Positions 1-4,907 of a stretch of DNA of 8,747 nucleotides are shown one piece after another. The notes under the pieces are model-generated. The model saw nothing but the letters and a program-made list of their open reading frames with translations. It was not told the DNA's origin and did no database searches. Source of the stretch: Olsenella urininfantis (GTDB lineage: Bacteria > Actinomycetota > Coriobacteriia > Coriobacteriales > Atopobiaceae); the NCBI RefSeq assembly GCF_900155635.1, contig NZ_LT732540.1, positions 696,938 to 705,684 of the forward strand, read 5' to 3'. Within the stretch, counting starts at the first letter, position 1. Each line of letters opens with the position of its first letter. Position numbers and translations under genes: made by a program.

Positions 1-468
1 ATGGGCTACGTACCGAGCGCCGTGGCGCTGCGCGGCATGACCGTGACGGGCGCCGAGAAGATGGGCAAGCCGCACTTCGGGGCCTACTACGCGGGCTCCG
101 GCGTGCGCACCAACCGCCTCGTCAGGGGCGCGAGGTGCGCCGTCTGCGGGGCGCCCGCGACCAACTCCCACCACGAGCCTCAGGTGGGCATGGGGGGCGG
201 CAGGGCGTCGCTCCCGCTTGCGGGGCACGGTCTGAGGCCGGCCCTCATAGCCCTCTGCGGCAGCGGGACCACGGGATGCCACGGGATGGTGCACGCGGGC
301 CTCCTGCGAATCGCGTGGGAGTGGGACGGAGACGGCTCCGACTGGTGGGAGGGGCGCCTGCCGGGCGACCTCTACGAGGGGAACGCCGCCGGGCTGTACG
401 GGCTGGGCTGCTGGGTCGTGCGCGACCGTGGCGGCAGGGTCATCAGGAAGATCAGGGAGGAAATGTGA
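1..468 (+). CDS. HNH-like zinc-binding phage protein (start uncertain, possibly partial)
   Basis: Probable small HNH-type nuclease or zinc-binding DNA protein of a phage accessory region. Visible motifs are C46-x2-C49 (CAVCG), paired H57-H58, and then a CGSGTTGCHGMVH segment (C86, C93, H94, H98), the order expected for a zinc-stabilised His-Cys nuclease fold. The C-terminal part carries WEWD and WWEG and no other recognisable domain. The frame is open from the first base, so the gene may begin outside the window. Resemblance to phage relatives makes ATG at 61 (MGKPHFGAYYAGS) an attractive start, but no strong Shine-Dalgarno precedes it. The stop overlaps the next start by one base, so the two genes are probably co-translated. 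Nuclease activity is inferred from the motif pattern, and a purely structural zinc role is possible. Confidence 0.75.
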   Translation: MGYVPSAVALRGMTVTGAEKMGKPHFGAYYAGSGVRTNRLVRGARCAVCGAPATNSHHEPQVGMGGGRASLPLAGHGLRPALIALCGSGTTGCHGMVHAGLLRIAWEWDGDGSDWWEGRLPGDLYEGNAAGLYGLGCWVVRDRGGRVIRKIREEM

Positions 469-827
469 TGGAAGCGATGACGTGCGAGCAGTACGTCCTC
501 GGCGAGCTGGAGCACATGGCCGGCGAGGTCGTGAGGCTGCAGGACGAGGTGGGGAGGCTCGAGGCGCAGTGCCAGATCCTGCGCGAGGCGGCGGAGGCCG
601 AGGCTGCGCTGCGCAAGGCGGCGAGGGAGGCCCTCTTCAAGGAAGTGGCACGCTACGCCATCGGCTGCGGCGAGGGGGCGACGCTCGAGGATTACCGCGA
701 CGCCGTGACGAGGGAATGGCGCGCCGACGCGCTCGGGGTGGGCAGGCAGGACCTCTACGCATTCCTCGACGAGGAGTACCGAGAGGCCTACGACATGGCG
801 AAGGCGAGAGAGGTGGAAGCCGAATGA
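468..827 (+). CDS. Coiled-coil phage hypothetical protein
   Basis: A 119-residue protein I cannot name. Residues about 12-60 are rich in Leu, Ala, Glu and Arg with heptad-like spacing (GELEHMAGEVVRLQDEVGRL and onward), which predicts a coiled coil and probably oligomer formation. The C-terminal half is acidic and helical, with several Tyr residues and DEEYREAYDMAKARE near the end. There is no signal peptide or membrane segment, so it should be cytoplasmic. ATG at 468 overlaps the stop of the preceding gene and is preceded by a good ribosome site (agggagg, 455-461). A second in-frame ATG at 477 is possible but less well spaced. The 3' end overlaps the next gene by four bases (ATGA), showing translational coupling within one accessory operon. 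Confidence 0.75.
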   Translation: MEAMTCEQYVLGELEHMAGEVVRLQDEVGRLEAQCQILREAAEAEAALRKAAREALFKEVARYAIGCGEGATLEDYRDAVTREWRADALGVGRQDLYAFLDEEYREAYDMAKAREVEAE

Positions 828-1348
828 CCAAGCGAATCACCCCCGCGCTGCTGCGCGAGTCGGCAGACGTGGCACGCAAGAACAGAAAGAGTCTCGTCGG
901 ATGCTCATACCCTGTGTGCAAAGCCATTTTCGGCGAGGTCGAGGTACTCGATTACGAATACACGGCAGACGCGCTCGCTGCGGCCCTCACCGCCACCGCC
1001 GACACCATGGAGCGCGACTACCTGCCCCTGCCCGTTGGCGCGGACGGGGAGCCGCTGCGGCTGGGCGAGACGGTGTTCACGGGCGGGGGGAGCGAGCTCG
1101 TCATAGACCGCATCACGTACTACCACGAGGGCGGCGAGCCCGAGATCGGGGCTGCGCCGGACGGCTCGGGCGCGTCAGTCGGGTTCGACGCCGAGGACCT
1201 GACCCACGAGCGCCCCGACAGCTGGGAGCGCATCATCGACGACGCCTATAACCTCGGCGGATGGGCCGAGGAGATGGTGGGCGACGGCCCCGACTACTCG
1301 ACGACTGACCTTGTGGAGCGCTGCCGCAGGCTGGCGGGCGAGTCGTGA
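824..1348 (+). CDS. Conserved phage hypothetical protein
   Basis: A 174-residue protein of a type I recognise from phages and prophages of gut Actinobacteria but to which no function is attached. The N-terminal third is helical (residues 1-65). It is followed by LPLPVGADGEPLRLGETVFT (67-86), where such proteins carry a small beta-rich module that starts with an 'LPvDadG.PirlGD' type sequence. THERPDSWERI (127-137) and a C-terminal helix LVERCRRLA close the protein. The start ATG lies inside the ATGA overlap with the upstream gene, and the end overlaps the methyltransferase-like gene by four bases (GTGA). Residues C27 and C32 are the only close cysteine pair and do not form a clear metal site. 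Expected to be cytoplasmic. Confidence 0.75.
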   Translation: MTKRITPALLRESADVARKNRKSLVGCSYPVCKAIFGEVEVLDYEYTADALAAALTATADTMERDYLPLPVGADGEPLRLGETVFTGGGSELVIDRITYYHEGGEPEIGAAPDGSGASVGFDAEDLTHERPDSWERIIDDAYNLGGWAEEMVGDGPDYSTTDLVERCRRLAGES

Positions 1349-1677
1349 GCGCGACGCTCCCGCCCGTCCTGGACGCCTGCTGCGGCGGGGAGAGCTTCTA
1401 CTTCGCCCGTGGCCACGTCCTGACGGTGGACGCCCACCCGAGGTCGGCGACGCTCTGCGACGGGCGCGTGTTCCGCTGCGAGCCGGACCTGGCGCGCGGC
1501 TTCGCGGAGTGCTGGCGCGTGCTCGCCCCGCTGGGGACGCTGGTCTTCAAGTGGAGCGACGTGCAGCTGCCGCTCTCCGATGTGCGCAGGGCGTTCCCGG
1601 CCGAGCCGCTCTACGGCAACAGGAGGCCGAGGTCCAGCAAGACGCACTGGGTCGTGTTCGTCAAGGAGGAGTCATGA
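1345..1677 (+). CDS. SAM-dependent methyltransferase-like protein lacking its catalytic middle
   Basis: A 110-residue protein that matches the two ends of a phage class I methyltransferase family. The N terminus has the SAM-binding motif I region VLDACCGGESFYF (8-20) and the acidic residue of the next strand (VDAHPRS, 28-34). The C terminus has GFAECWRVLAPLGTLVFKW (52-70), then EPLYGNRR and KTHWVVFVK (99-107). Family members as I know them are roughly 160-190 residues and carry, between the LCDGR segment and the AECWRVL helix, a D-F-R-x-LPF region and the catalytic FDPPH motif (motif IV). Both are absent here: LCDGRVFRCEPD runs directly into LARGFAECWRVL. The frame is intact, so this looks like a clean in-frame internal deletion and the product is probably catalytically dead. 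The start is GTG at 1345, overlapping the previous stop. Confidence 0.7.
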   Translation: MSATLPPVLDACCGGESFYFARGHVLTVDAHPRSATLCDGRVFRCEPDLARGFAECWRVLAPLGTLVFKWSDVQLPLSDVRRAFPAEPLYGNRRPRSSKTHWVVFVKEES

Positions 1678-1721
1678 CCGAGGAGCTGGTGCAGGAGTGC
1701 GTCCAGAGGGAGGGCGCATGA
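1674..1721 (+). CDS. 15-codon overlapping mini-ORF, possible gene remnant or coupling peptide
   Basis: ATG at 1674 overlaps the methyltransferase stop (ATGA), is preceded by aaggaggag (1663-1671), and encodes MTEELVQECVQREGA before stopping inside the ATGA that starts the next gene. The first 12 bases (ATGACCGAGGAG) are identical to the start of the gene at 1915, so this may be the leftover head of a lost paralogue. It could also simply relay ribosomes between the flanking genes. Without it there would be a 40-base break in an otherwise continuous chain of overlaps. A functional peptide is not supported by any motif. Confidence 0.35.
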   Translation: MTEELVQECVQREGA

Positions 1722-1918
1722 CCCCCGCCGAGTGGGACGAGCACCGCTGGCGCTGGTGCGACTGGTGCCGCCACCTCAGGAGCTGCCCCGTTCAGGACAT
1801 CATGCTGGCGCACCCCGACGACCCCGCCTGCAACGCCCTGCTCAGGGGCGGGAGGTGCTCGCAGTTCGAGCCGCAGAGGGAGTCGATACGAATCACGTCC
1901 AGGGGGAGGGGCGCATGA
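1718..1918 (+). CDS. Small Cys-rich phage protein
   Basis: A 66-residue unrecognised protein. Cysteines at 14, 17, 23, 38 and 47, including the pair WCDWCRHL (13-20), suggest a small zinc-binding knuckle. Trp is frequent near the N terminus and the tail is basic (SIRITSRGRGA). The ATG lies in an ATGA overlap with the preceding mini-ORF and is preceded by agagggaggg (1705-1714), a strong ribosome site. The stop overlaps the next start in the same way. Size, cysteine pattern and position match the zinc-knuckle mini-proteins that crowd the early regions of actinobacterial phages. The role is unknown, with binding of nucleic acid or a host protein possible but unproven. Confidence 0.65.
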   Translation: MTPAEWDEHRWRWCDWCRHLRSCPVQDIMLAHPDDPACNALLRGGRCSQFEPQRESIRITSRGRGA

Positions 1919-2157
1919 CCGAGGAGCGCGTCTGCGCGGTGACGCCCACCGACAAGGAGACGTGGGACACGGAGGTAAGGGAGCCGGTGGTGCGCTGCCG
2001 CGACTGCGAGCACTGCAAGTGCGGGGAGTTCTGCGAAATCCTGCTTCGCGAGTACCCAGTGGCGATTGGCGACGGCTTCACCTACCTGGCACCGAGCCAC
2101 GCCCGTGTCGCGCCCGGTGACTTCTGCGCGTGGGGGCGGCCAAGGGAAGGCCAGTGA
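1915..2157 (+). CDS. Small Cys-rich (CxxC) phage protein
   Basis: An 80-residue protein with a dense cysteine cluster, VVRCRDCEHCKCGEFC (25-40), and a late cysteine in PGDFCAWGRP (67-76). The RCRDCEH...C...FCAWG pattern is familiar from many unnamed phage mini-proteins and fits one zinc site whose last ligand comes from the C-terminal FCAWG. No catalytic motif is seen. ATG at 1915 lies in an ATGA overlap with the preceding gene and has a strong upstream purine run (agggggagggg). After the stop there is a 13-base gap before the next start, the first real break in the chain of overlapping genes. Confidence 0.7.
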   Translation: MTEERVCAVTPTDKETWDTEVREPVVRCRDCEHCKCGEFCEILLREYPVAIGDGFTYLAPSHARVAPGDFCAWGRPREGQ

Positions 2158-2170
2158 CCAAGGAGACAAC

Positions 2171-2371
2171 ATGGCAAACCATAACGTAGTTCGAGAGGGA
2201 GGACGACCGATGACAGCCGACGAGTGCGTGGAAAGGGCCGAGTGGTCGCTGAGGCAGGCCGAGGGGACCTCCGTTGACGTGCGGCTGGTAGAGGCGATGG
2301 CCCAGCAGGCAACGGCAAACGCGCTGCTCGCGCTGGTCAAGGTGCTGCGAGAGCGGAGGGAGGACGCATGA
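2171..2371 (+). CDS. Small helical phage hypothetical protein
   Basis: A 66-residue (ATG 2171) or 53-residue (ATG 2210) unrecognised protein, predicted to be almost wholly alpha-helical (ECVERAEWSLRQAEG, then LVEAMAQQATANALLALVKV). Two starts compete. ATG 2171 follows aaggagac and ATG 2210 follows a stronger gagggagga, and the first 13 residues of the long form (ANHNVVREGG...) look less conserved in character, so the shorter form may be the real one. There are no cysteines or membrane segment, and the amphipathic helices suggest a dimer or a protein-binding role. The stop overlaps the next start (ATGA). Confidence 0.6.
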   Translation: MANHNVVREGGRPMTADECVERAEWSLRQAEGTSVDVRLVEAMAQQATANALLALVKVLRERREDA

Positions 2372-2613
2372 GACCGACAGACGACGAGCGCCGCGAGGTG
2401 GCGGCGAGGCTGCGGGACGCGGCAGACGAGAACGCCATCACCGCATGTGGAGGGAGAAGCCTGGTCATAGCCATCGGAAGGATGGTCGGCCACGAAGACA
2501 TGGCGCCATCTTGGCCGATGGCAACTCTTGGCGAGATGGAGGAAGCCGACCAGCGGCTCTTGCGCCGCCTCGCCGACCTGATAGACCCGGACGGGGGCGA
2601 CGGCGGTGAGTGA
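2368..2613 (+). CDS. Conserved small phage hypothetical protein
   Basis: An 81-residue protein that begins MRPTDDERREVAARLRDAA and ends with a LLRRLADLIDPD-like helix. This pairing of an N-terminal 'ERREVAARLR' helix with a C-terminal 'RLADLIEP' helix recurs in prophages of gut Actinobacteria, always without assigned function. The middle (residues 34-52) is variable and could be a loop. ATG 2368 is inside an ATGA overlap and is preceded by gcggagggagga. The stop overlaps the GTG start of the next gene by eight bases, so both are probably translated from the same message. Confidence 0.65.
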   Translation: MRPTDDERREVAARLRDAADENAITACGGRSLVIAIGRMVGHEDMAPSWPMATLGEMEEADQRLLRRLADLIDPDGGDGGE

Positions 2614-2857
2614 GGCAACGCACGGCGAGCTGCGCGACACGCTGGTCGGTATGGCGGACCTCGCCGGATGGGGGGAGGTCCCCGAGCGCACGTGCCACTT
2701 CCGCATTGTCCGCGAGTACGTTCCTGGCAGGCGATTCCGTGGCGACATCTGCGAGTGCGACCAGTGCGGATACCGATGCGCCCGTGGGTTCATCAAGGAC
2801 GAGATTTTCAACTTCTGCCCCGGCTGCGGCGCGAGGGTGGTGGACGGCGATGTGTGA
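2606..2857 (+). CDS. Zinc-ribbon phage protein
   Basis: An 83-residue protein ending in a clear zinc ribbon: C51-x2-C54 (CDQCGYRC) and C71-x2-C74 (CPGCGARVV), with extra cysteines at 30, 49 and 58 that could build a second site. The fold is expected to bind one zinc and to mediate nucleic-acid or protein contacts; no enzymatic motif is present. GTG at 2606 is chosen because it sits in an overlap with the upstream gene and gives a normal length for this kind of protein. The 3' end overlaps the Lar-like gene by eight bases, and the two zinc-ribbon genes are thus tightly coupled. Confidence 0.65.
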   Translation: MSEATHGELRDTLVGMADLAGWGEVPERTCHFRIVREYVPGRRFRGDICECDQCGYRCARGFIKDEIFNFCPGCGARVVDGDV

Positions 2858-3305
2858 GCTGCTCCCCTGCCCGTTCTGCGGGGGGACCATGCACGTCCGC
2901 TCCAAGGTCCGCTACCGGCAGAACGAGGGGCACCCCGAGGGGACCGTCTTCGACTTCCACCCAGGCATGCCGGAGTCCGGAATCTCCGAGGGCGAGGTCG
3001 AGAACACGGTCGACGTCTACGACTGGTCCTTCGGCTTCCAGGCGTGGTGCGGCAGGTGCAAGGCCAAGCTCCCGTACACGTGGGGGCCGTGGCACTCGTA
3101 CGCCGAGGACGAGCTGGAGACGCTCGACCGCTCCGACTTCCACGGGCACAAGCCCGGCCCCGAGGACGAGACGGCGAGGGAGAGGGCCGTCCGCGCCTGG
3201 AACCGCCGCTGCGCCACGGACTCCCTGGACGTGACCAGTCCCCATGGGCAGGAGGACAGAGGGCCCGAGAGGGCGAACGGAACGGCACCACAAGCGGGCG
3301 CGTAG
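2850..3305 (+). CDS. Lar-like restriction-alleviation zinc-ribbon protein
   Basis: A 151-residue protein with the arrangement of the Lar/restriction-alleviation family: an N-terminal LLPCPFCGG (C7, C10), a second knuckle WCGRCKA (C67, C70), and a terminal AVRAWNRR helix (113-120). In prophage Rac, Lar modulates type I restriction and favours modification of unmodified DNA. Many phage proteins carry the same signature without tested function, so only the family call is firm. The spacer between knuckles (about 56 residues) is longer than in the shortest family members, and the tail after residue 121 is low in structure. The start ATG overlaps the preceding stop by eight bases. Its position upstream of a ParB/Mom modification pair supports an anti-restriction role, by inference. 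Confidence 0.65.
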   Translation: MCELLPCPFCGGTMHVRSKVRYRQNEGHPEGTVFDFHPGMPESGISEGEVENTVDVYDWSFGFQAWCGRCKAKLPYTWGPWHSYAEDELETLDRSDFHGHKPGPEDETARERAVRAWNRRCATDSLDVTSPHGQEDRGPERANGTAPQAGA

Positions 3306-3347
3306 CACGCAGCGCCCACCCATCGGAACCAGACAAGAGGAGACGAC

Positions 3348-3659
3348 ATGGACACCATGACCATCAACGGCGAGGAGTACGTCAGGAGGGCCGACCTGCC
3401 CGCCCAGTACGAGGAGGGCGAGCACGTCTGCGTCATCTGCACGAACGGCTGGATATTCGAGGGCCGCAAGGCCGGCGAGGAGGGCGGCGACCTGCTGCTG
3501 TCGGATGCCCACGTCGTGCGCCACTGGGACAACGGCCTGGGCATCGGCGGCATCGCGGACCCCGAGCACTTCGCCGACTACACGCTCGACGCCTGCGGGA
3601 GCGTGCGCATCCACGGGCGGGCCGTCATCTCCGTCATCGCCATCCGCGACCTCGCCTAG
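3348..3659 (+). CDS. Conserved phage hypothetical protein
   Basis: A 103-residue protein I recognise as a recurrent but uncharacterised prophage protein of gut Actinobacteria. It begins MDTMTINGEEYVRR and carries VCVICTNGWIFEGRK (27-41), then LLLSDAHVVRHWDNGLGIG and a final SVRIHGRAVISVIAI strand. The alternating hydrophobic pattern predicts a small beta-barrel, possibly SH3- or Sm-like. C28 and C31 are not accompanied by a second pair, so a zinc site is unlikely. ATG at 3348 follows an ideal ribosome site (aagaggag, 3333-3340) and is the first start after a 42-base gap. The next gene starts only a few bases beyond its stop. Confidence 0.7.
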   Translation: MDTMTINGEEYVRRADLPAQYEEGEHVCVICTNGWIFEGRKAGEEGGDLLLSDAHVVRHWDNGLGIGGIADPEHFADYTLDACGSVRIHGRAVISVIAIRDLA

Positions 3660-3671
3660 GGGCTGGTGGGG

Positions 3672-3884
3672 ATGTCTATCGGCGACGGCTACGGCTACGG
3701 CTACGGCTACGGATGCGGCGACGGCGACGGATACGGCGACGGCTACGGCTTCGGCAACGGCGACGGCTGCGGCGACGGATACGACTACGGATACGGCGAC
3801 GGATACGGCGACGGATACGGCAGCGGCGACGGCGACGGCCACGGCTACGGCTACCGAGCCGCCGAGGTAGCGGATGAGATGTAG
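3672..3884 (+). CDS. Gly/Tyr/Asp repeat protein encoded by hexanucleotide repeats
   Basis: About 70 residues. From residue 4 to about 61 it is almost nothing but Gly-Tyr and Gly-Asp dipeptides (GDGYGYGYGYG...), with single Cys, Phe, Asn, Ser and His interruptions. A short charged tail (RAAEVADEM) ends it. No known enzyme looks like this; the composition is that of an intrinsically disordered, Tyr-rich sequence able to self-associate. ATG 3672 has a G-rich ribosome site (ggctggtgggg); a GTG at 3666 would add two residues. It is 12 bases after the preceding stop. The open frame through 58 repeat codons, with T/G choice restricted to keep Tyr or Asp, argues that it is expressed. Similar low-complexity phage ORFs exist, without known function. 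Confidence 0.6.
   Translation: MSIGDGYGYGYGYGCGDGDGYGDGYGFGNGDGCGDGYDYGYGDGYGDGYGSGDGDGHGYGYRAAEVADEM
3681..3854 (+). repeat. Degenerate GGCTAC/GGCGAC/GGATAC hexanucleotide tandem repeat
   Basis: About 29 consecutive six-base units of the form GGN-NAC, mainly GGCTAC, GGCGAC and GGATAC, fill the core of the Gly/Tyr/Asp gene. Because units are six bases long, gain or loss by slippage or recombination keeps the reading frame, so the length is expected to vary between related phages. Confidence 0.85.
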
Positions 3885-3894
3885 GTACAAAAGC

Positions 3895-3923
3895 GCCCGC
3901 CACCAGAGGCAACTGGGGCGGGC
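3895..3923 (+). terminator. Strong hairpin overlapping a start site; terminator-like only on the - strand
   Basis: The arms gcccgcc (3895-3901) and ggcgggc (3917-3923) pair, then ccag (3903-3906) pairs with ctgg (3913-3916) across a single bulged A at 3902, with loop aggcaa. Read on the - strand the hairpin is followed by GCTTTTGT, a classic intrinsic terminator. On the + strand no T run follows; instead the ATG of the 35-residue gene starts right after the 3' arm, which buries its ribosome site. No - strand gene is visible that would need a terminator, so a translation-control role is equally possible. Confidence 0.5.
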
Positions 3924-4031
3924 ATGTCCAGAACGGAGACGAAATGGACGGCTGAGGAGAAGCGGCCACGCAAGGCGCACGACATCGGCGAGTCGAACAG
4001 GCGGCGGCTGCTCGCCGCGATAGGGGGATGA
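3924..4031 (+). CDS. Small basic phage protein (35 aa)
   Basis: A 35-codon frame starting at ATG 3924 with MSRTETKWTAEEKRPR and ending RRRLLAAIGG. It is strongly basic and likely helical at its end, so RNA or DNA binding is possible but not shown by a motif. Its only ribosome site (ggggcggg) is inside the 3' arm of the hairpin just upstream, which would make translation depend on opening of that stem. The stop TGA is one base from the ATG of the next gene, a spacing typical of a real gene in this cassette. It is too short to recognise by family, and chance cannot be excluded. Confidence 0.45.
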   Translation: MSRTETKWTAEEKRPRKAHDIGESNRRRLLAAIGG

Positions 4032-4032
4032 C

Positions 4033-4263
4033 ATGCAGACGATGGAGGAGGTGGACCGCATCGCCACTGAGGCGGCGGTCGCGGCGGCCGACAGGCACCA
4101 CGGGAGGGACGCGACCTGCGGGGAGTGCTGGTGGTACGTGAGCAGCCCCGGGACGTGCAGGGACGGCTGCGGGCTCTGCACGGTGTCGGCGCAGATAGTG
4201 CCGAGGAGGGTCGAGGACGCGTGCGCGGCGGACGAGGCGTGCGCGCTGTTCGAGGAGGCATAG
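4033..4263 (+). CDS. Small Cys-rich phage protein
   Basis: A 76-residue protein with cysteines at 29, 32, 42, 46, 49, 64 and 70: TCGECWWYV, then GTCRDGCGLC, then DACAADEACALF. The arrangement suits a single or double zinc site and repeats the style of the Cys-rich genes at 1718, 1915 and 2606, without clear homology to them. An alternative ATG at 4042 (MEEVDRI) would shorten it by three residues, but 4033 follows a usable ggggga ribosome site. A 50-base gap containing a hairpin separates it from the ParB-like gene. In phage Mu a small zinc protein (Com) activates mom translation; this protein is upstream of a mom-like gene but shows no specific Com signature, so that link is only a thought. 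Confidence 0.65.
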   Translation: MQTMEEVDRIATEAAVAAADRHHGRDATCGECWWYVSSPGTCRDGCGLCTVSAQIVPRRVEDACAADEACALFEEA

Positions 4264-4268
4264 CTGGA

Positions 4269-4292
4269 CGGGCGGGGTCTCGGCCCCGCCCG
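4269..4292 (+). other. GC-rich hairpin before the ParB-like gene
   Basis: cgggcgggg (4269-4277) pairs perfectly with ccccgcccg (4284-4292) around a six-base loop tctcgg. No T run follows, so it is not a standard intrinsic terminator. It lies 6 bases after one stop and 13 bases before the ribosome site ggaggag of the ParB-like gene, suiting an RNA processing, stability or attenuation role at the border between the small-gene cassette and the modification genes. Confidence 0.55.
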
Positions 4293-4313
4293 ACGACGCG
4301 CTTGGAGGAGCGG

Positions 4314-4907
4314 ATGGCAGTGGGATACGAGATAGAGCAGGTCCCCATCGGGGACCTGAGGCCGTACGAGAAGAACGCGAAGGAGCACACGCGCGAGCAG
4401 CTCGACGCCGTGGAGGCGTCCATCAGGGAGTTCGGCTTCCGCAACCCCGTCCTCGCGTGGCACGCCGCTGACGGCGCGGCCGAGATCGTGGCCGGGCACG
4501 CCAGGGTCGAGGCGGCGCACGGGCTGGGCATGGCCAAGGTCCCCGTGATGTTCGTGGACGACCTGACCGACGCCCAGAGGAGGGCGCTCACGCTGGCGGA
4601 CAACCAGACCACCATGATGACGGGGTGGGACGAGGACACGCTGTCCTACGAGCTGGACGTGCTGGCCGGGGACTTCGACATGGCGGGCTTCGGGTTCGAC
4701 TTGGAAGCGTCTGAAGATGGCTTCGGTACCGACTTCGAGATACCGGACGGGGACGCGCCGCAGGCCAAGTCGATGGAGCTTCAGTTCACGGAGGAGCAGT
4801 GGGAGCTGGTTCAGCGCGTGCTTGAGACGGTCGAGCCGGTCATGACGGGCGGCAACGGCAATGGCAACAAGGTCTGCGAGGTGTGCCGCCTATGGGAAGG
4901 GCGCTAG
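4314..4907 (+). CDS. ParB/Srx N-terminal-domain protein of a phage DNA-modification locus
   Basis: A 197-residue protein with a ParB-type N-terminal domain: VPIGDLRPYEKNAKEH (10-25), EQLDAVEASIREFGFRNPVL (28-47), and the nucleotide-binding-type motif IVAGHARVEAAHGLG (58-72), where GHARVEA stands in for GERRxRA of chromosomal ParB. ALTLADNQTT (91-100) is typical of ParB domains joined to phage DNA methyltransferases, yet no methyltransferase domain with DPPY follows. The C-terminal part (152-195) has FTEEQWELVQRVL and a Gly-Asn run. Related proteins occur beside phage DNA-modifying enzymes, where they probably help target or organise modification. ATG 4314 is preceded by ttggaggag; longer versions would run through the hairpin and lack ParB similarity. 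The last 16 bases overlap the mom-like gene. Confidence 0.8.
   Translation: MAVGYEIEQVPIGDLRPYEKNAKEHTREQLDAVEASIREFGFRNPVLAWHAADGAAEIVAGHARVEAAHGLGMAKVPVMFVDDLTDAQRRALTLADNQTTMMTGWDEDTLSYELDVLAGDFDMAGFGFDLEASEDGFGTDFEIPDGDAPQAKSMELQFTEEQWELVQRVLETVEPVMTGGNGNGNKVCEVCRLWEGR

Noticed and set aside
1792..3336. A 514-codon open frame on the - strand
   Set aside because: The composition is Arg/Ser/Pro-rich as expected for the reverse frame of GC-rich coding DNA, and it covers several well-supported + strand genes.
3681..3854. CRISPR-like or centromere-like repeat array
   Set aside because: Units are six bases without unique spacers, remain in frame, and encode a Gly/Tyr/Asp protein, so a coding tandem repeat is the simpler reading.
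4033..4263. Com-like translational activator of mom
   Set aside because: It is a small zinc-type protein upstream of mom, but the cysteine spacing and sequence show no specific likeness to Mu Com; kept only as a remark.
4269..4292. Intrinsic terminator before the ParB-like gene
   Set aside because: The stem is strong but no T run follows on either strand, so it is listed as a hairpin of unknown role.
4125..4313. Upstream extension of the ParB-domain frame
   Set aside because: The extension lies inside the Cys-rich gene in another frame and across the hairpin, and the ribosome site ggaggag sits just before ATG 4314, where ParB similarity begins.
2808..4520. A 570-codon open frame on the - strand
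   Set aside because: It runs antisense to at least six overlapping genes with ribosome sites and family motifs, includes long Val-Ala-Val low-complexity stretches that mirror the Gly/Tyr/Asp repeat, and arises from GC-rich third positions.
4883..4891. GTG at 4883 as the mom start
   Set aside because: It falls on the likely ribosome site itself (gaggtg, 4878-4883), while ATG 4892 has ideal spacing from it.
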